Origin: Liquidambar formosana
Lineage: Eukaryota > Streptophyta > Magnoliopsida > Saxifragales > Altingiaceae
Direction of reading: 5' to 3'
Length of the DNA stretch: 64,000 bases
NCBI GenBank assembly: GCA_039720395.1
Contig: CM077820.1
Location: 55,992,196 to 56,056,195, forward strand
Position numbers and translations under genes: made by a program. Under the pieces are notes generated by a model. The model ran no database searches, had not been told where the DNA came from, and saw only the letters and a program-made list of their open reading frames with translations. Positions within the stretch are counted from its first letter, which is position 1; every line of letters starts with the position of its first letter. Shown here one piece after another: positions 23,127 through 34,700 of the stretch.

Positions 23127-25029
23127 TAATTTTTAGGTTAATTATCCTAATTATTAGGTAATTTTTAGGATAATTATCCTAATTATTTAGATAATTTTTA
23201 GGTAATTTTTTTTCAAGAATTTCACCCTACTGGTTGGATCAAATTTTTTTTTCCTAAATATATTTTATCTTGATTTTTTTGCCGCTGATTGTATCTAATT
23301 TTTTTATCTTGATTTTTCTGCTCCTGATTGCATCAAGGTATGTTTAACGAGTTTATCTTGATTGTTAATTTGATGATATTATCTTGTGTTTGCTTTGAAT
23401 TTTTTTCATTTTCTAGTTGTTATATGAATATTCAAAATAAAGATAGTTGGATCTTTTTGATATTGAGGGTGATTCTTGCTGTTTGATTTTGAGCGTGATT
23501 TCCGATTGAGTATTTGGGACAAATAGGAAAGTGGGTTTTTGGTCTTTTTGGTATGGATGAGCAAAATCCTGAGAGGGCTATTTTTTGTATCTAACGAATG
23601 GGAAGCTGACAAGTCAGTCGACCCTCTTCTTCGGCATTGTATCTTTCGTCCCAGCTATCACCACCCATATTTTTATTACTTGTTCAAAATTTAGTGAATC
23701 CTTTAATATATCATTTGATACTATTGTTTTATATTGTTGCTTAAAGATACATGGTTATATACTCGTTTAAATATTATTGTGAAATATCTGTTAAATGTGT
23801 GGAATTTTCATGATACTTGGAAATACTTTAGAAATGTTACTGAAATTCCAAAAATTTATCAAATGTCTTTATGGATACTTTTGGACACTCGGATATTTAT
23901 ATGAATGATGGAAAATGTTTTGGATATATGGACCTTGGGTCTTGGTATGCATCAAACGGGTGGAGGCATTACAAGGGTGTGGTGTCCTGCATTGAGAATA
24001 CTCCGCGAATAGCAAGCAGGGTAAAGTGCCCTTGGGTGAAAGACCCTAAAGCCCTCCAGGAAGAACGCCGCATAGGTGTTGGTTATTTTCGTGCTTGGCT
24101 GAGCCGGGGGTTGACGTGACGACGTAACTTGTGATCAGCGACGGTTGATGCATGGTTTGATCCCATAGTCTTGGGAATTGGAAATATTATAAAAATTTTG
24201 AAGAAATCAACTTAAAACCCACACAAAGTACTGATTTGTGACTGATATTTGATTTTGAGTTATTAAATGATTTAAATTTATATACCATGTATCTGCACAT
24301 ATATTAATTGTATAGAATCCACACATATTTCCTATTGGGCTTTGCAGCTCATCCTATTATTATTTCAGATGATTAGGTGATGAGTAAGGGTTCGCCGATG
24401 GCGGATGCCTAGTTGCATGAACTGATGAATTGGGATTTGAAGGTTGCATACTAGCATAGTCATGGATGAGGATAGACGCACGTGCATTGCATAGAGATTA
24501 TGCTATTTTGATGTGTAGACATTACTATTATTATTGTTATTATAATTACTACTTACTGAACTTTGAATAGTTTAAATCTAGCCTATATGTGCCAGGGATG
24601 TTGGCATTATTTTGTGATCATATATTATTATGGGCATGATGTGTAAGCATAACATTTCATGTTAATTATTTGGATGTTATTGATGAGCTGGTACAATTAT
24701 TATTTAAAAAAATACACGTGGATTTGACTAAGTCTTCTGCAACTTTTATACTCTGACTTATCCACGTGTACACCTTTCTACTTTGACTTTTATCCACGTG
24801 TTGACTCTTTGAGTCGGGACCTGACACTTCAGATTTTCAATGTTTCTCTTTTTTATTTTTTGAATTTGGTATTTTTGGTAGATCTGAAAATGAAATGCTA
24901 TAACGGGATTGGGTCAACCCTGAGATTTTATTTTTTAGAGATTTTCTATTTTAGATATCTAAAAATAAGTTGTTGTGGATAAAAGCAGCAAAAATAATGG
25001 ACAAATATTTTTTCTTTTTTTTTTTTTGG

Positions 25030-25160
25030 GTAAAAAAAAAACAAAAAAAATAAAAGAAAGAAAAGAAAAGGGAACAACATAGCAATTATTACCCTTCTTC
25101 TTCTTCTTCTTTTTTATTTTATTTTATTTTTACTTTTATTTTGAGATTTTAGATTTGCCC
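25030..25160. repeat. Dispersed A-rich/CTT repeat, copy 2
   Basis: Shares AAGAAAAGAAAAG, CATAGCAATTATTACCC and the CTTCTTCTT run with the copy near 11,330-11,460. Confidence 0.6.
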
Positions 25161-25425
25161 AAATTTTTTGAAATCACTTTATTCTTTCTTTGGAGAAATT
25201 AGCAATTACTCCTATTAGGGAACTGATTTTAACCAAAACCTCACCATAAGAGCTTTTAACTCTAACTCTAGAACCCATTTTTTTAGTATACCTATTAGTT
25301 ATAAGGAAATATTTTTTTAAAAAATTTCCATATTAACCTTGTATATACCCTCAAGCTTAACATTCTTACGTTCTCCTTTTCTCCCGTTCTTCATCTCGCC
25401 ACATTCTCTCCTTCCTTTTCACTAG

Positions 25426-25515
25426 CGATCAAGCTCTGACCACTAGATTAGACGGCTATTCAACTTCTAGCACACGAGCGACACTGGTGAAGACACCATC
25501 TAGCCAAGGCAGCAG
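25426..25515 (+). repeat. ~90-bp direct repeat, copy 1
   Basis: Begins GCGATCAAGCTCTGACCAC and continues through GACGGCTATTC and GACACCATC. A second copy lies at about 26,426-26,515 with around a dozen changes. No gene is visible between them; the frames at 25.9-26.8 kb are T-rich simple sequence. Confidence 0.85.
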
Positions 25516-26425
25516 AGACGGAACTATACTTAGGCCTGGCGTGGCCATGGCCCCCCTTACTTCCAAAAAATTGTATTCATAAAGTATTTTTTGGTGACCA
25601 AATTCAAAGCTAATACCAAAACAAGGTATTACCTGTTAACTTGTTACAAATTGATTAACAACCTACTATGAAATGACTACTAATGGGTTTGGTTTTGGTA
25701 TATTTCTAAATGGTCATCAAAATGTAAATTTACTAGTTTTGGTTTTTTAGGCACAATCGACCAATGGTCCCTCCCAATAAGCACAATGGTTTCTCCCGCA
25801 ATCCCTTTAAAAGTCAAATAGGCAACTTATACCCAAGGATAAAAAGCTAGAATTAATATATACAAAAGGTAAAATGTCCAAAATAATTAACAAAAAACAA
25901 ACACCTTCTCCTATCGATCATTTTAGCTTTTTATTTTTTTATTTTTTAACCATTGGATTTACCCCAGATTTTTGTCAAACAAAATCATTGAACACACTAG
26001 AGAGTAACGGTTGGCAGAAAACATCTTGCCAGAGAAAATCACTGCTCAATTTCTACATATTAAGGTACACTTTTCTGTTTTTTGTTTTTTTTTTTTAATC
26101 TTTTATTTTTTTTTAAACCTTCTTCAAATTTACTGCTGCTGTCAACTCCTCTTCTTCTTCTTTTCTTCTTCTTTTTTTTTTTCTTTCTTTCTTTTATTTA
26201 TTTATTTATTTTTATTTTGTGTGTGTCATGGTTTTAGAGAAGTATAAGGTCAAGTCATTTACCTTCCATTCAATGTATTAATATATTTAATCTTGAATCT
26301 TTGTATGATTCTCATACTTTAAAGGTAAAATTTTTATTATTCATACTTTGGCCACCCCTGAGATAAAATCCTAGTTCCTTCCTTGCAAGGTGGCGAACCA
26401 TGACCTGTACAATGGTTCCCACAGG

Positions 26426-26515
26426 CGATCAAGCTCTGACCACCAGATTTGACGGCTATTCGACTTCCGACACACGAATGACATCGGCGACGACACCATC
26501 CAGCCACGGCGGCGA
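26426..26515 (+). repeat. ~90-bp direct repeat, copy 2
   Basis: Second copy of the 25,426 repeat, about 1 kb downstream, richer in CG (GACGACACCATCCAGCCACG). Confidence 0.85.
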
Positions 26516-26699
26516 ACCATGACCTATACACCAACGACGAACCAAATTGCTTTTATTCTCTTCTCTTTCTCTCTCTCTCTCCCCCTTCACCAATGGGTAT
26601 CTTCTTCGTCTTCTTCTTCTTATTGTTTCCTTTTTCACTTTTTCCCACTAGATCTATTACCATGGGCAAAAATCAGTCAAATATGGTTTTTTTTATCCC

Positions 26700-27140
26700 T
26701 TTCTTATTCCAACAGTATATTGTTACTGTTGCACACTATTTTTGTAATAGTACGATTGTAGTTGTGTTTTTTTTAAAAAAAAAAAAAATATGGAACGGTA
26801 TGTTATTACTATGCAACTAACATTTTCGAGTTAGTACGTATCTGATAACGTGTTTTTGTTTTGCCAAGAGTATCATGTCATTATTTATTGTATTGTTTTG
26901 AGTATGTATATCTTGGAATTCATATTTTTTTGTTTCAAATAGTATATTGATACTATTGCATACTATATCTGTAACAGTGCCGATTGTAGTTGTGTTTTTT
27001 TAATACGGAACAATATGCTGTTACTATGCAACTAACATTTGGTGTTGGTATGCATCTGTTATCATGTTTTTGTTTCACCAAAGAGTATGATGTTACTGTC
27101 TAAATTACTGTTCTGAATATGTATACTTTAGAATTCATCT
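26700..27140 (+). repeat. ~235-bp tandem duplication
   Basis: Two diverged copies (about 26,700-26,935 and 26,936-27,140) share AGTATATTG, CGATTGTAGTTGTGTTTTTT, TACTATGCAACTAACATTT and a closing GTATAC/TTAGAATTCAT. Differences are numerous, so the duplication is old. Confidence 0.8.
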
Positions 27141-28080
27141 TCTTTTCTTTTCCTTTTTTTTTTCTTTTCATGACAGCAGATTTGGTGGAAAATAAGAAGA
27201 AAAAAAAATGAGAAAAAGAATAAGAAAGATGCTCGTAGAAAGAGAGATGAAGTTATCGGAGAAGGTGACCGGCGTTGGAAATGAAAGAAGAAGGTGCCAG
27301 AATAGCAGTTGTAGCTTGATCGGCGATGGGGAACCATGGGAGGTAGTGGAACCACAGGATAGAGGGAGAGAATGTGGAAAAAAAATGGCACGATTGTGAT
27401 TTGATTTAAACTGTAAAATAAGGGTACTTTCGTCAGTATAGGGTCAAAAGGAATTTTCATAAAACTGTTTTTCACTTTGACTCTATTGTAATAATACTCT
27501 TATACTTACTAACTATGGCCAAAATTCCCAGTAAAGTAACATTGCCCTTTAAACGTACCCCCACGTTCATAAGATTTTCTGAATTAGGCCCTTTTTCTTA
27601 AATTATCCTTTGGCACTCTTCAACAAGATAGATGATAGATTAGACGCCTGTTCCAAAAACAAAGATACAAGGTAAATAATCCATATTGGGTTTAATGCAG
27701 TGGTGAAAGAGGATAAGGTAAAAGGGTAGACTAAAGGATCAGGGTAGGTTAGGAACCGAAGCCCTCCAGTTGTAGGATACAAGGTAAATGAAGGAAGGTA
27801 CAAGTATACAACCAATCGTATACTACTATCATTATTTCCACTTATCAGGAAAAGAAAAAACAAAGAAAAAGAAAAGTATACTACAATTATTTCCACTTTA
27901 TGAGACTTCTGAGCCGTTCTGAGTTCTGACTCCTAATTAAAGCATAAAGTGAAATCCAAAAACTGTAAAAAGTAAAAGGGGGAATTACCGATTGAGTCTA
28001 TCATTTGGGGGAATTGCCTCCGAAGGACGGCTACAGTATTCTAAATTGACTAATGACCAAAAAGGATGGTCTTAACTAAA
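27140..28080. other. Gene-free stretch
   Basis: Only short frames that read like unselected sequence or A/G-rich tracts. No known domain, repeat pair or transposon end was recognised. Confidence 0.5.
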
Positions 28081-28900
28081 GGGAATGTGTGGTTAAGTTT
28101 TGGTTTCCTATTTTACCCTCTGCACTATAGCAAATACGATGCCCATCTCTCTCTCTCATCCCCTTCTGCACAGTAAAGCACCCGTCCAATCTCTCTCTCT
28201 CTCTCTCTTCCCCCTCAGCACCCGTCCAATCCGGCTCTCTCTCATCTCTGTAAGTATGCATATGCACAGCCCCTCTCTCTCTCTCTCTCTCTCTCTCTTC
28301 CCTTCAAGCTCCCGCTCAAGGAAACTTAACACACCAACATCTCACGGCCACCTCATTCATACATCCAAACGACAGCCTCCTCCCTCACGGCTCTCCCCGA
28401 CGGCGCCATCCATCCCTCACTCCATTCCCTCTCAAAACCCCATGGAAGGAGAAGCACACAGCCCCTATCTACGGATGAAGCCCTAACCTTGAATCGGTGC
28501 ACCTGCTTGTCGTCGGTGCAGATATGAAACTCCTTGTCGGCTCAGATCATGGTACGTTATTTTTTTTACAAATTGAGTGGTTTAATTTGAATGTAGTTAT
28601 GGTATATAAGTTGTTACTTGTGTGCAGGCTGTCATAAGTCAAGGAAAAAATGCCATTAACTATGAGGGTATGGAGTTCTTCGACCTTTAATTTTTGTTTT
28701 TTTTTTTCAATTGAAGTGATTCCTTGTTCAATGTTACAGGTAATTCGGACTTACATTGAAAAGGTGTTGAATTCATTTGCAGTTCCTGGAGCAAAGTTGC
28801 AAATATTTACCCCAAATAATGGAGGAGACAGAGGACGGGAATATCAAACTCTTGGAAGTCCAAGTAGAGGTATTTGCTTTTATTTTTTCTGTTTTTTCTA
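28080..28900 (+). other. Possible leader and exon of an unrecognised gene
   Basis: A CT-rich leader-like region (28,140-28,305) is followed by a GC-richer stretch, and by a segment at 28,741-28,870 that is open in one frame (VIRTYIEKVLNSFAVPGAKL, then QIFTPNNGGDRGREYQTLG). It is flanked by TTACAG and GGTATTT splice-like borders. A smaller candidate at 28,629-28,670 could precede it, but the phases do not join cleanly, and no later exon was found. No family is recognised. A gene fragment or captured exon is possible; so is chance. Confidence 0.3.
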
Positions 28901-29504
28901 CGTTTCTAAGGTTTGATGAGCAAACATAGATAAGCTTTATTACCTGATAATTTAGTGGTTTTTTTGTTCATTTATAATACATAAAATATGTGTGTGTGTA
29001 TATATATATATATATATTGGATTCTCATTTATGGTAAATATTTCAACTGGGTGATACCTTGTGAATGCTATAAACGCACTAGTTGGTCTATGACGTTATA
29101 GTTTTGGAGGCATTGGTCATTTTTTTAAGTCACTTCATATTTTTATGTGTTTTTCTCCATAGTTGCAAGTTTGAAGCAAATGGGAAGCCTTTCTTTGTGC
29201 ACTGACTACCTCAAAATTGTTTTTTTTTTTTTTTTTTAATTTATTGTACAAAATTTATGCAATACTATGGTGACATTACTCACAAATGTTGTGGGATTGG
29301 GGTTCTCTCTTTGTGAAGGGATATATCGTGGGTTACCAACCCTAAAAAATTTGTATTTATTTATTTATCATTTTCCCAAACCTAGATATGTTGATGAACA
29401 ATAGTCAGTGTTGTTTGTTTTTTAGAAACCACATTGGGATTTTTTGTAAAAATTGAGGATACTTAAATGATCTCTACCAAAAAGAGTCTTTTTTATTTAT
29501 TTAT

Positions 29505-30300
29505 AAAAACAAAGTAATGATGTGTTTGGGTGAAGAATTATGAGAAAACATGCAACTTTTATAAAATGATGGGATTATTTAAAGCTAGACGATGTAATTG
29601 GGATTTAAAAAATTCTTTGTTCGCTTAAACAATTTGAAATTGGGATTTATGAATGGTAGATACAGAATAGTAAGTTTACACTTAGCATGTATTTTAGTAG
29701 TGAGGTACTCCATAATGGTAGATATAGAACATTAAGTCTTTTATAAGCATGTTATTATGAACAAATGCGTACATGTTTTGAGTTCATATCATACATTTTA
29801 TGGAACAAATGTGTACATGTTTTAAGTTCGTAGCATACATTTTATGGAACAACTGCATACATGCTTTAAGTTCATAGCGTACATTTTAGGGAACAAATGC
29901 GTACATGCTTTAAGTTCATAGCGTACATTTTATGGAACAGATGCATACATGCGTTAAGTTCATAGCGTACCATTTATATCACCATTCGGTACATTTGTGT
30001 TTGGGACCACATTTGGACAAGACAATGAAGTTTAGGTATTAATTTGTGAATACTAGGGTGGGTACCACATTAAGTTAACATGGATATTGATGACAGTAGC
30101 TAGTGTTGGGTTTTAAGAAATCGTAGCTTTGTTGACGACAGTAGGTTGGATTGTTTATAAAACAAAAAAAAATATGTTTGTATTGTTTACCCAAAAATTT
30201 TAAAAAACGAAAAATAAATAAAACAATGCAACGATGTGTTTGGGTGATGAAATTGGAAAACATCTAAAACTTTTAAAATTATGGGATTTTAGAAAGTCAG
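29505..30300 (+). repeat. Diverged satellite units (GCGTACATT family)
   Basis: Words such as AAGTTCATAGCGTACATTTT, AAATGCGTACATGC and GGTACATTTGTGTTTGGGAC recur here, and GATGTGTTTGGGTGA occurs at about 29,520 and 30,234. The order matches the 276-bp satellite at 54-58 kb (GTATAGCGTACATC, AATGCGTACATATT, CGTACATTTGGGGTGGGGAC). In addition, a short unit of about 56 bp carrying GTTCATAGCGTACATTTTA is repeated four or five times in tandem at about 29,770-29,970. Confidence 0.75.
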
Positions 30301-31085
30301 AATATGTTTTGGCTAAACATTTTCAAACTTGCATTTAAGAATGGAATTTTGAAAGTTCATTATATTGATAGATATTTTAAAAATGGAATTCATTGCATAT
30401 CGTATAACTTATACATTACCCATCCCCAAACTTTTCTCAACATCACTGTCTCAAAATTCAAATGTTGTCACGTGTTGTGGGCATCACACGTGCACTAATG
30501 GTACTAATGTGGGTCATACATGAGTATGGAATCCATAGCAAATAGAGAGTGTTTGAATTGAGAGGTACGACCCAGCTTGAAAAACAAGGACAAATAAGTC
30601 TACACATGCAACAGTGGGTTTGTGAACTGGGAACTTGAGCCAAAGATAGAGTGTTTGTGTGGGTATATGCGGGAGGATAGTGGGTGTGGGAGAGAGAGAG
30701 AGAGAGAGAGGAGATGTAGGTGTTTAGGACGGGAATTCTTGGGGAATTTTTTTTTCTTTTTGTTGTTTTGGATCAGAAACTCATTCATCCATTAAGTAAC
30801 AAACCACTCCAAAGAAAGGAGGCAACAAAAAAATAGAATATGAAGAGAGTGAGAAAGGCCCGGTTCTTTATGCTTTTGAGAAAATTGGCCACACCTCCCC
30901 AAGCACTGCTTACACATGATCTTTAGAAAACAAAAGGGTCAAAACTTCCCACTACAGAAAGGTCACATGTAATTACTTGCCCAACGTAAGAGTAAAAAGA
31001 AAAGGGGTATATAAAAGAGGGAAAGGCTTACAGTACATTGAATGATACACAGGAAGAGAGAGAGGGGGGATTGAGTTTATCTACT
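30300..31085. other. Gene-free stretch with GA microsatellite
   Basis: Contains a GAGAGA run near 30,693-30,712 and anonymous sequence; nothing coding was recognised. Confidence 0.5.
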
Positions 31086-31745
31086 TCATGGGCAATTCGA
31101 GTTTTTACCAGGGCCTCCATAGTAAACGGAGTGGCCCCAATCACCATTACTGCCAGTTTGAACATCATAGCAATTAGATTGCTCAGTGAATGTGCCAATC
31201 CCTTTAGGGACCTTGACATTATTGGAGGCATCAACTATCTGAATATTTCGGAAACAACTTGATTTGCCAACCCCTTCCTCAAGGAAATGGCCACTGCCCA
31301 TTTGAGTTGAGGTGTGCTGACCATCTGGTTATGAATTCAGAAATTCACCTCCCCAGTCAATCATGGAAGCACTGTCTGCCAAGTATGAGAATAGGAAAGA
31401 AGGCCAATAACCCAACACATAGTGATTACCAATTTGCATCCACCAATTTCCCTCTGTTGGATCCTTCTAGACAAGTATACTAATATCGTATTGGGAATTC
31501 TGAAAGGTTGAAACAAGGGAGATGCTTGCACCCATTGCTATTTCACGGTTGATTTGAATGAAGCCTGAGCAGAGTAGATTGTAGCAACCCATGGCTTGAT
31601 ATGCATCAGTAGTGCAGTAGGTGAAAAGTGTTGTGTTGTTATCACCATATACATCCGGCTTGACCTGCCAAGCAGCTTCAATTTTGTTTAGATCTTAACC
31701 GAAAGAGCCCCCCAGTATGCAGAGCTGAGCCAACCATAAATGTTT
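31086..31745 (-). pseudogene. Neprosin-family protein, C-terminal part, with stops
   Basis: Neprosins are secreted plant glutamic peptidases (neprosin/DUF239 domain). The minus strand reads KIEAAWQVKPDVYGDNNTTL, TTDAYQAMGCYNLLCSGFIQ, GNWWMQIGNHYVLGYWP, MGSGHFLEEGVGKSSCFRN, SNCYDVQTGSNGDWGHS and a final YYGGPGKNSNCP before TGA, which is the usual neprosin C-terminus. Three in-frame stops break it: TAA at 31,697-31,695, TAG at 31,469-31,467 (replacing a Trp position) and TAA at 31,331-31,329. The N-terminal half is missing. Apart from the stops the frame is continuous, so decay looks fairly recent. Confidence 0.9.
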
Positions 31746-31749
31746 GGGA

Positions 31750-34700
31750 ACCTAACATGCTTCCTTGGGATTTTGTTAAGGCAATATCTATATATACCAT
31801 TTACTTTAATTTCTTCCCTTATAGTGTGATGCGATTTTCTAGTGTTTAATTAGAGTGTGACAATCTCGTCATTACTATGGGGTTAAATAATAGCTTTGGA
31901 AATTTGTTTTAGTACCAAAAGCCACGATGGTATGATACGTTCAATGTAATTCATCACATTTTTTACATTAATTGATGTTAGTTATGTAATTCATCACAAT
32001 CTTCCATGTATGCTGAATATGGACACCCAATAAGAATGTATGAGTAAAATTGGATGAGAATTCTTCTACAAATTAGTCATTAGGATCATTTGCTCAATGT
32101 TGATTTGGCATGGTTGGTAGTAGGAATTAATTCATGCATGCGTCACCATCTCTCCAAATAAATGAAATGCGGAGCAGTGAATGGTTTTTATATTTCTTAA
32201 GGTTATCCAATTCGCTTAACACATAGACACTAACTAAAAGTGGTGAAGGTTGCCTATGTATGTAGAGATGAAGTTGTTACTCTATTATCTACCTCTAAGC
32301 TTTTAAACAATTTTATTTTTTTTAAAAATTTATTGGGGTAGATGGCTCTGGGTGTAATGCTCTTAATGAATTTAAAGTTTGTGTTCGCTTTCTTCTTTCA
32401 TTACTTTTATATTTTATTACTAGGTTGATAAATGAAGTCTATATTGTTTTACGATTTCTACTACAAATACTTTTTGAAACCTTTCGACATTGTAAGTATA
32501 CCCACTTGGTTATAAGTATACCCAAAACTGATTTGGGAATTCTATTATATGCTCATTTTTTGGTATAGGTGTTGGTTGGTTGATTGGCCTACGGATATGA
32601 TAAATCTATATTTGGCGTTTTTCTACACATGATTGGTGGTGGTGTCTATAAAGAACTTGGTGTTTGGATGCCATGTACAAGTCCGATTTACTAATTTTTT
32701 TTTTTTAAAAAAAAATTCTGTTTATTGTTTGTTAATTATGGTCATTGTATGTTTCACCATTTTCTATCATTATATATTGTCTTTTACTAGACATTGAATA
32801 TATGCTAAGCTTACTGAGATTTGTTTCATTATTTGGAAGGGCTGTTTGATATGCAAACCCAGTATTTGATGGATTTCACCCTTCTATTGTAAGTGCCATG
32901 AACACCGTGTTTATATATATTCCAACCTTTATGCTTAGATAATTTGTGATTGAATTGATGAACTTTAATTAAATATTTTTTCAAAACGAGTGATATTTGA
33001 AACGTATATTTAATATAGGTGATGAGATCTTAAAATCCAAAACTTTATATTGGTTTCATGAACTCAGCTTCTATCGCCTCCATATTTTTGAGTATTTTCT
33101 TCAATGAAGTGATGGTTGCTTCCAATGGTATTTTCTTCAATTTCAATCTCTCCCCCCTCATTCCCTCTCCGTGGTCATTCTATGTGTCACCATACTCTAT
33201 CATTAAATATTGTATTTTATTATACACTCAATCCTAAGTTTATCGAGTTTCCTTTCATTCGTTGAAGGGGCTGTTTGAGCGGCAAACCCACTAATTGATT
33301 GATTTCACCCTTCTATTTTAAGTGCCATGAACAAGTATTGGTTTCAATTTTGTTCAATGAAATTCTATTTGTATCTAATATTGTTTTTTGTTATAATGAC
33401 TTTTGTTTGATCAGCTAAATTAAATATTCAAGATTCTATCCCAAATTAAAATGACCTAAGAGTTCCGAATCCATATGATTGCTTTTGAATTTCTTTCATA
33501 TATGAGTACCAAATTAGTGTGTGGGTTTTATTTTTAGTTTACTTTTGTCGAATTTTATGTACGAAATGGTTAAAAAAAAAATTGTTATGTTTTTGGAAGC
33601 AAAAAGTGCAGTAAATGTGACTATTTTAAATGTCATTGTTAGTTTTCATGCTCTGTTAATATGAAGCACCAGGGTTTTTAGTTTGGTAAAGGATCCATAT
33701 TTTAGGAAGCATTGTGTAAATATTTACAAGATTTGAATATTTTGTGTTAGTACAAAATATTTTGCCACAATTTTATGAGTTGGTAAGACGAAACATAACT
33801 TTATTATGATGTGGAACTATTGACAATTAGTCTCTCATTGTTTCAATAGAAGTTGTGGAACAAGTATCCTACCAACTGATGCCACCCATTGCTAATTGCA
33901 TTTTTATTGCTTATATAAGCAGTTCATATGAAGTCCTGTATCATTGATGTTGGCTTCCAATTATATACTTGTTGGCTTGGTAGATTTAGTTTGTTGAATA
34001 TCACTATGTAATGAAATTTTATTTGAAGCTAAAATGAGTAGATGCTTAGATGGTAATATCGCAATAACTTTTTGCATCGACAAAATGACATGTGTGTTCA
34101 ATCACCATTTGAGAATCTTTGTTAGTTGCAAGGATGGAAAATTGAGCAACTAGACAAACTAAATTATAAATCTGTTCTTCCAAGTTAGCAAAAAAATTAT
34201 ATTAAACAAACAAGAAGGGAAATGGGCTCATATATCAGCCATTCAACCCTTAAAATGGTTTGCTTGACTTCCCCTGAAATCCTGGAGCTTTATGCTATAT
34301 ATCACCAAAATAAAAATTAATAATAAGTTATCAAATTTATACTAAAAAGATTGTAATGGAAATTGATGTTAGGAGTTCCAATTTTTCTATGACAATGAAA
34401 TTTGGAATGTGAATGTTTATAATAAAATTTGCCTTATATTTGACCATTAGGAATGATTATGTTTATTATTTTTTTGATGAAATGATTATGTGTACTAATA
34501 TTTTTTATTACTATATTACTTTATTAATAGTTTAGGACTAATAATTTTTATTTTTCTGACCATGAATGACTAATGGACCATTGAATGGCCATGTTCATGA
34601 ATATAATAGATCTGAAGTAGCAAAACACAATCAGCATAACATGAATAAAAAAGTGGATTGGGAGGAGCAGTCGAGTGGTTCACATGAAAGGCCGTGAAGA

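Larger units (their letters stand above)
19701..24826 (+). mobile_element. Large solo-LTR-like element with 5-bp target duplication
   Basis: The segment starts TGTGATGACCTGAATTTT and ends GGGACCTGACA, the TG...CA ends and ACCTGA-type termini common in plant Ty3/gypsy LTRs. It is flanked by CTTCA at 19,696-19,700 and 24,827-24,831. No gag-pol frame lies inside, so it is best read as a solo LTR (or a coding-free LARD) enlarged by a nested duplication at 21.3-23.1 kb. It holds a TA/GA microsatellite cluster at 20,080-20,200 and 20,300-20,330. The open frame at 23,871-24,119 shows no recognised domain. Confidence 0.7.

Noticed and set aside
23600..23700. GGGACGAA/TTCGTCCC as terminal inverted repeats of an element at 21.3-23.65 kb
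   Set aside because: Only 8 bp match and no target duplication is visible at either end.
26011..26820. Phe/Ser-rich frames
   Set aside because: They are driven by T-rich and TTC simple sequence; no homolog or conserved motif is visible.
28100..28486. 128-residue Ser/Leu/Pro frame
   Set aside because: It is mostly CT microsatellite; at best this is a leader sequence.
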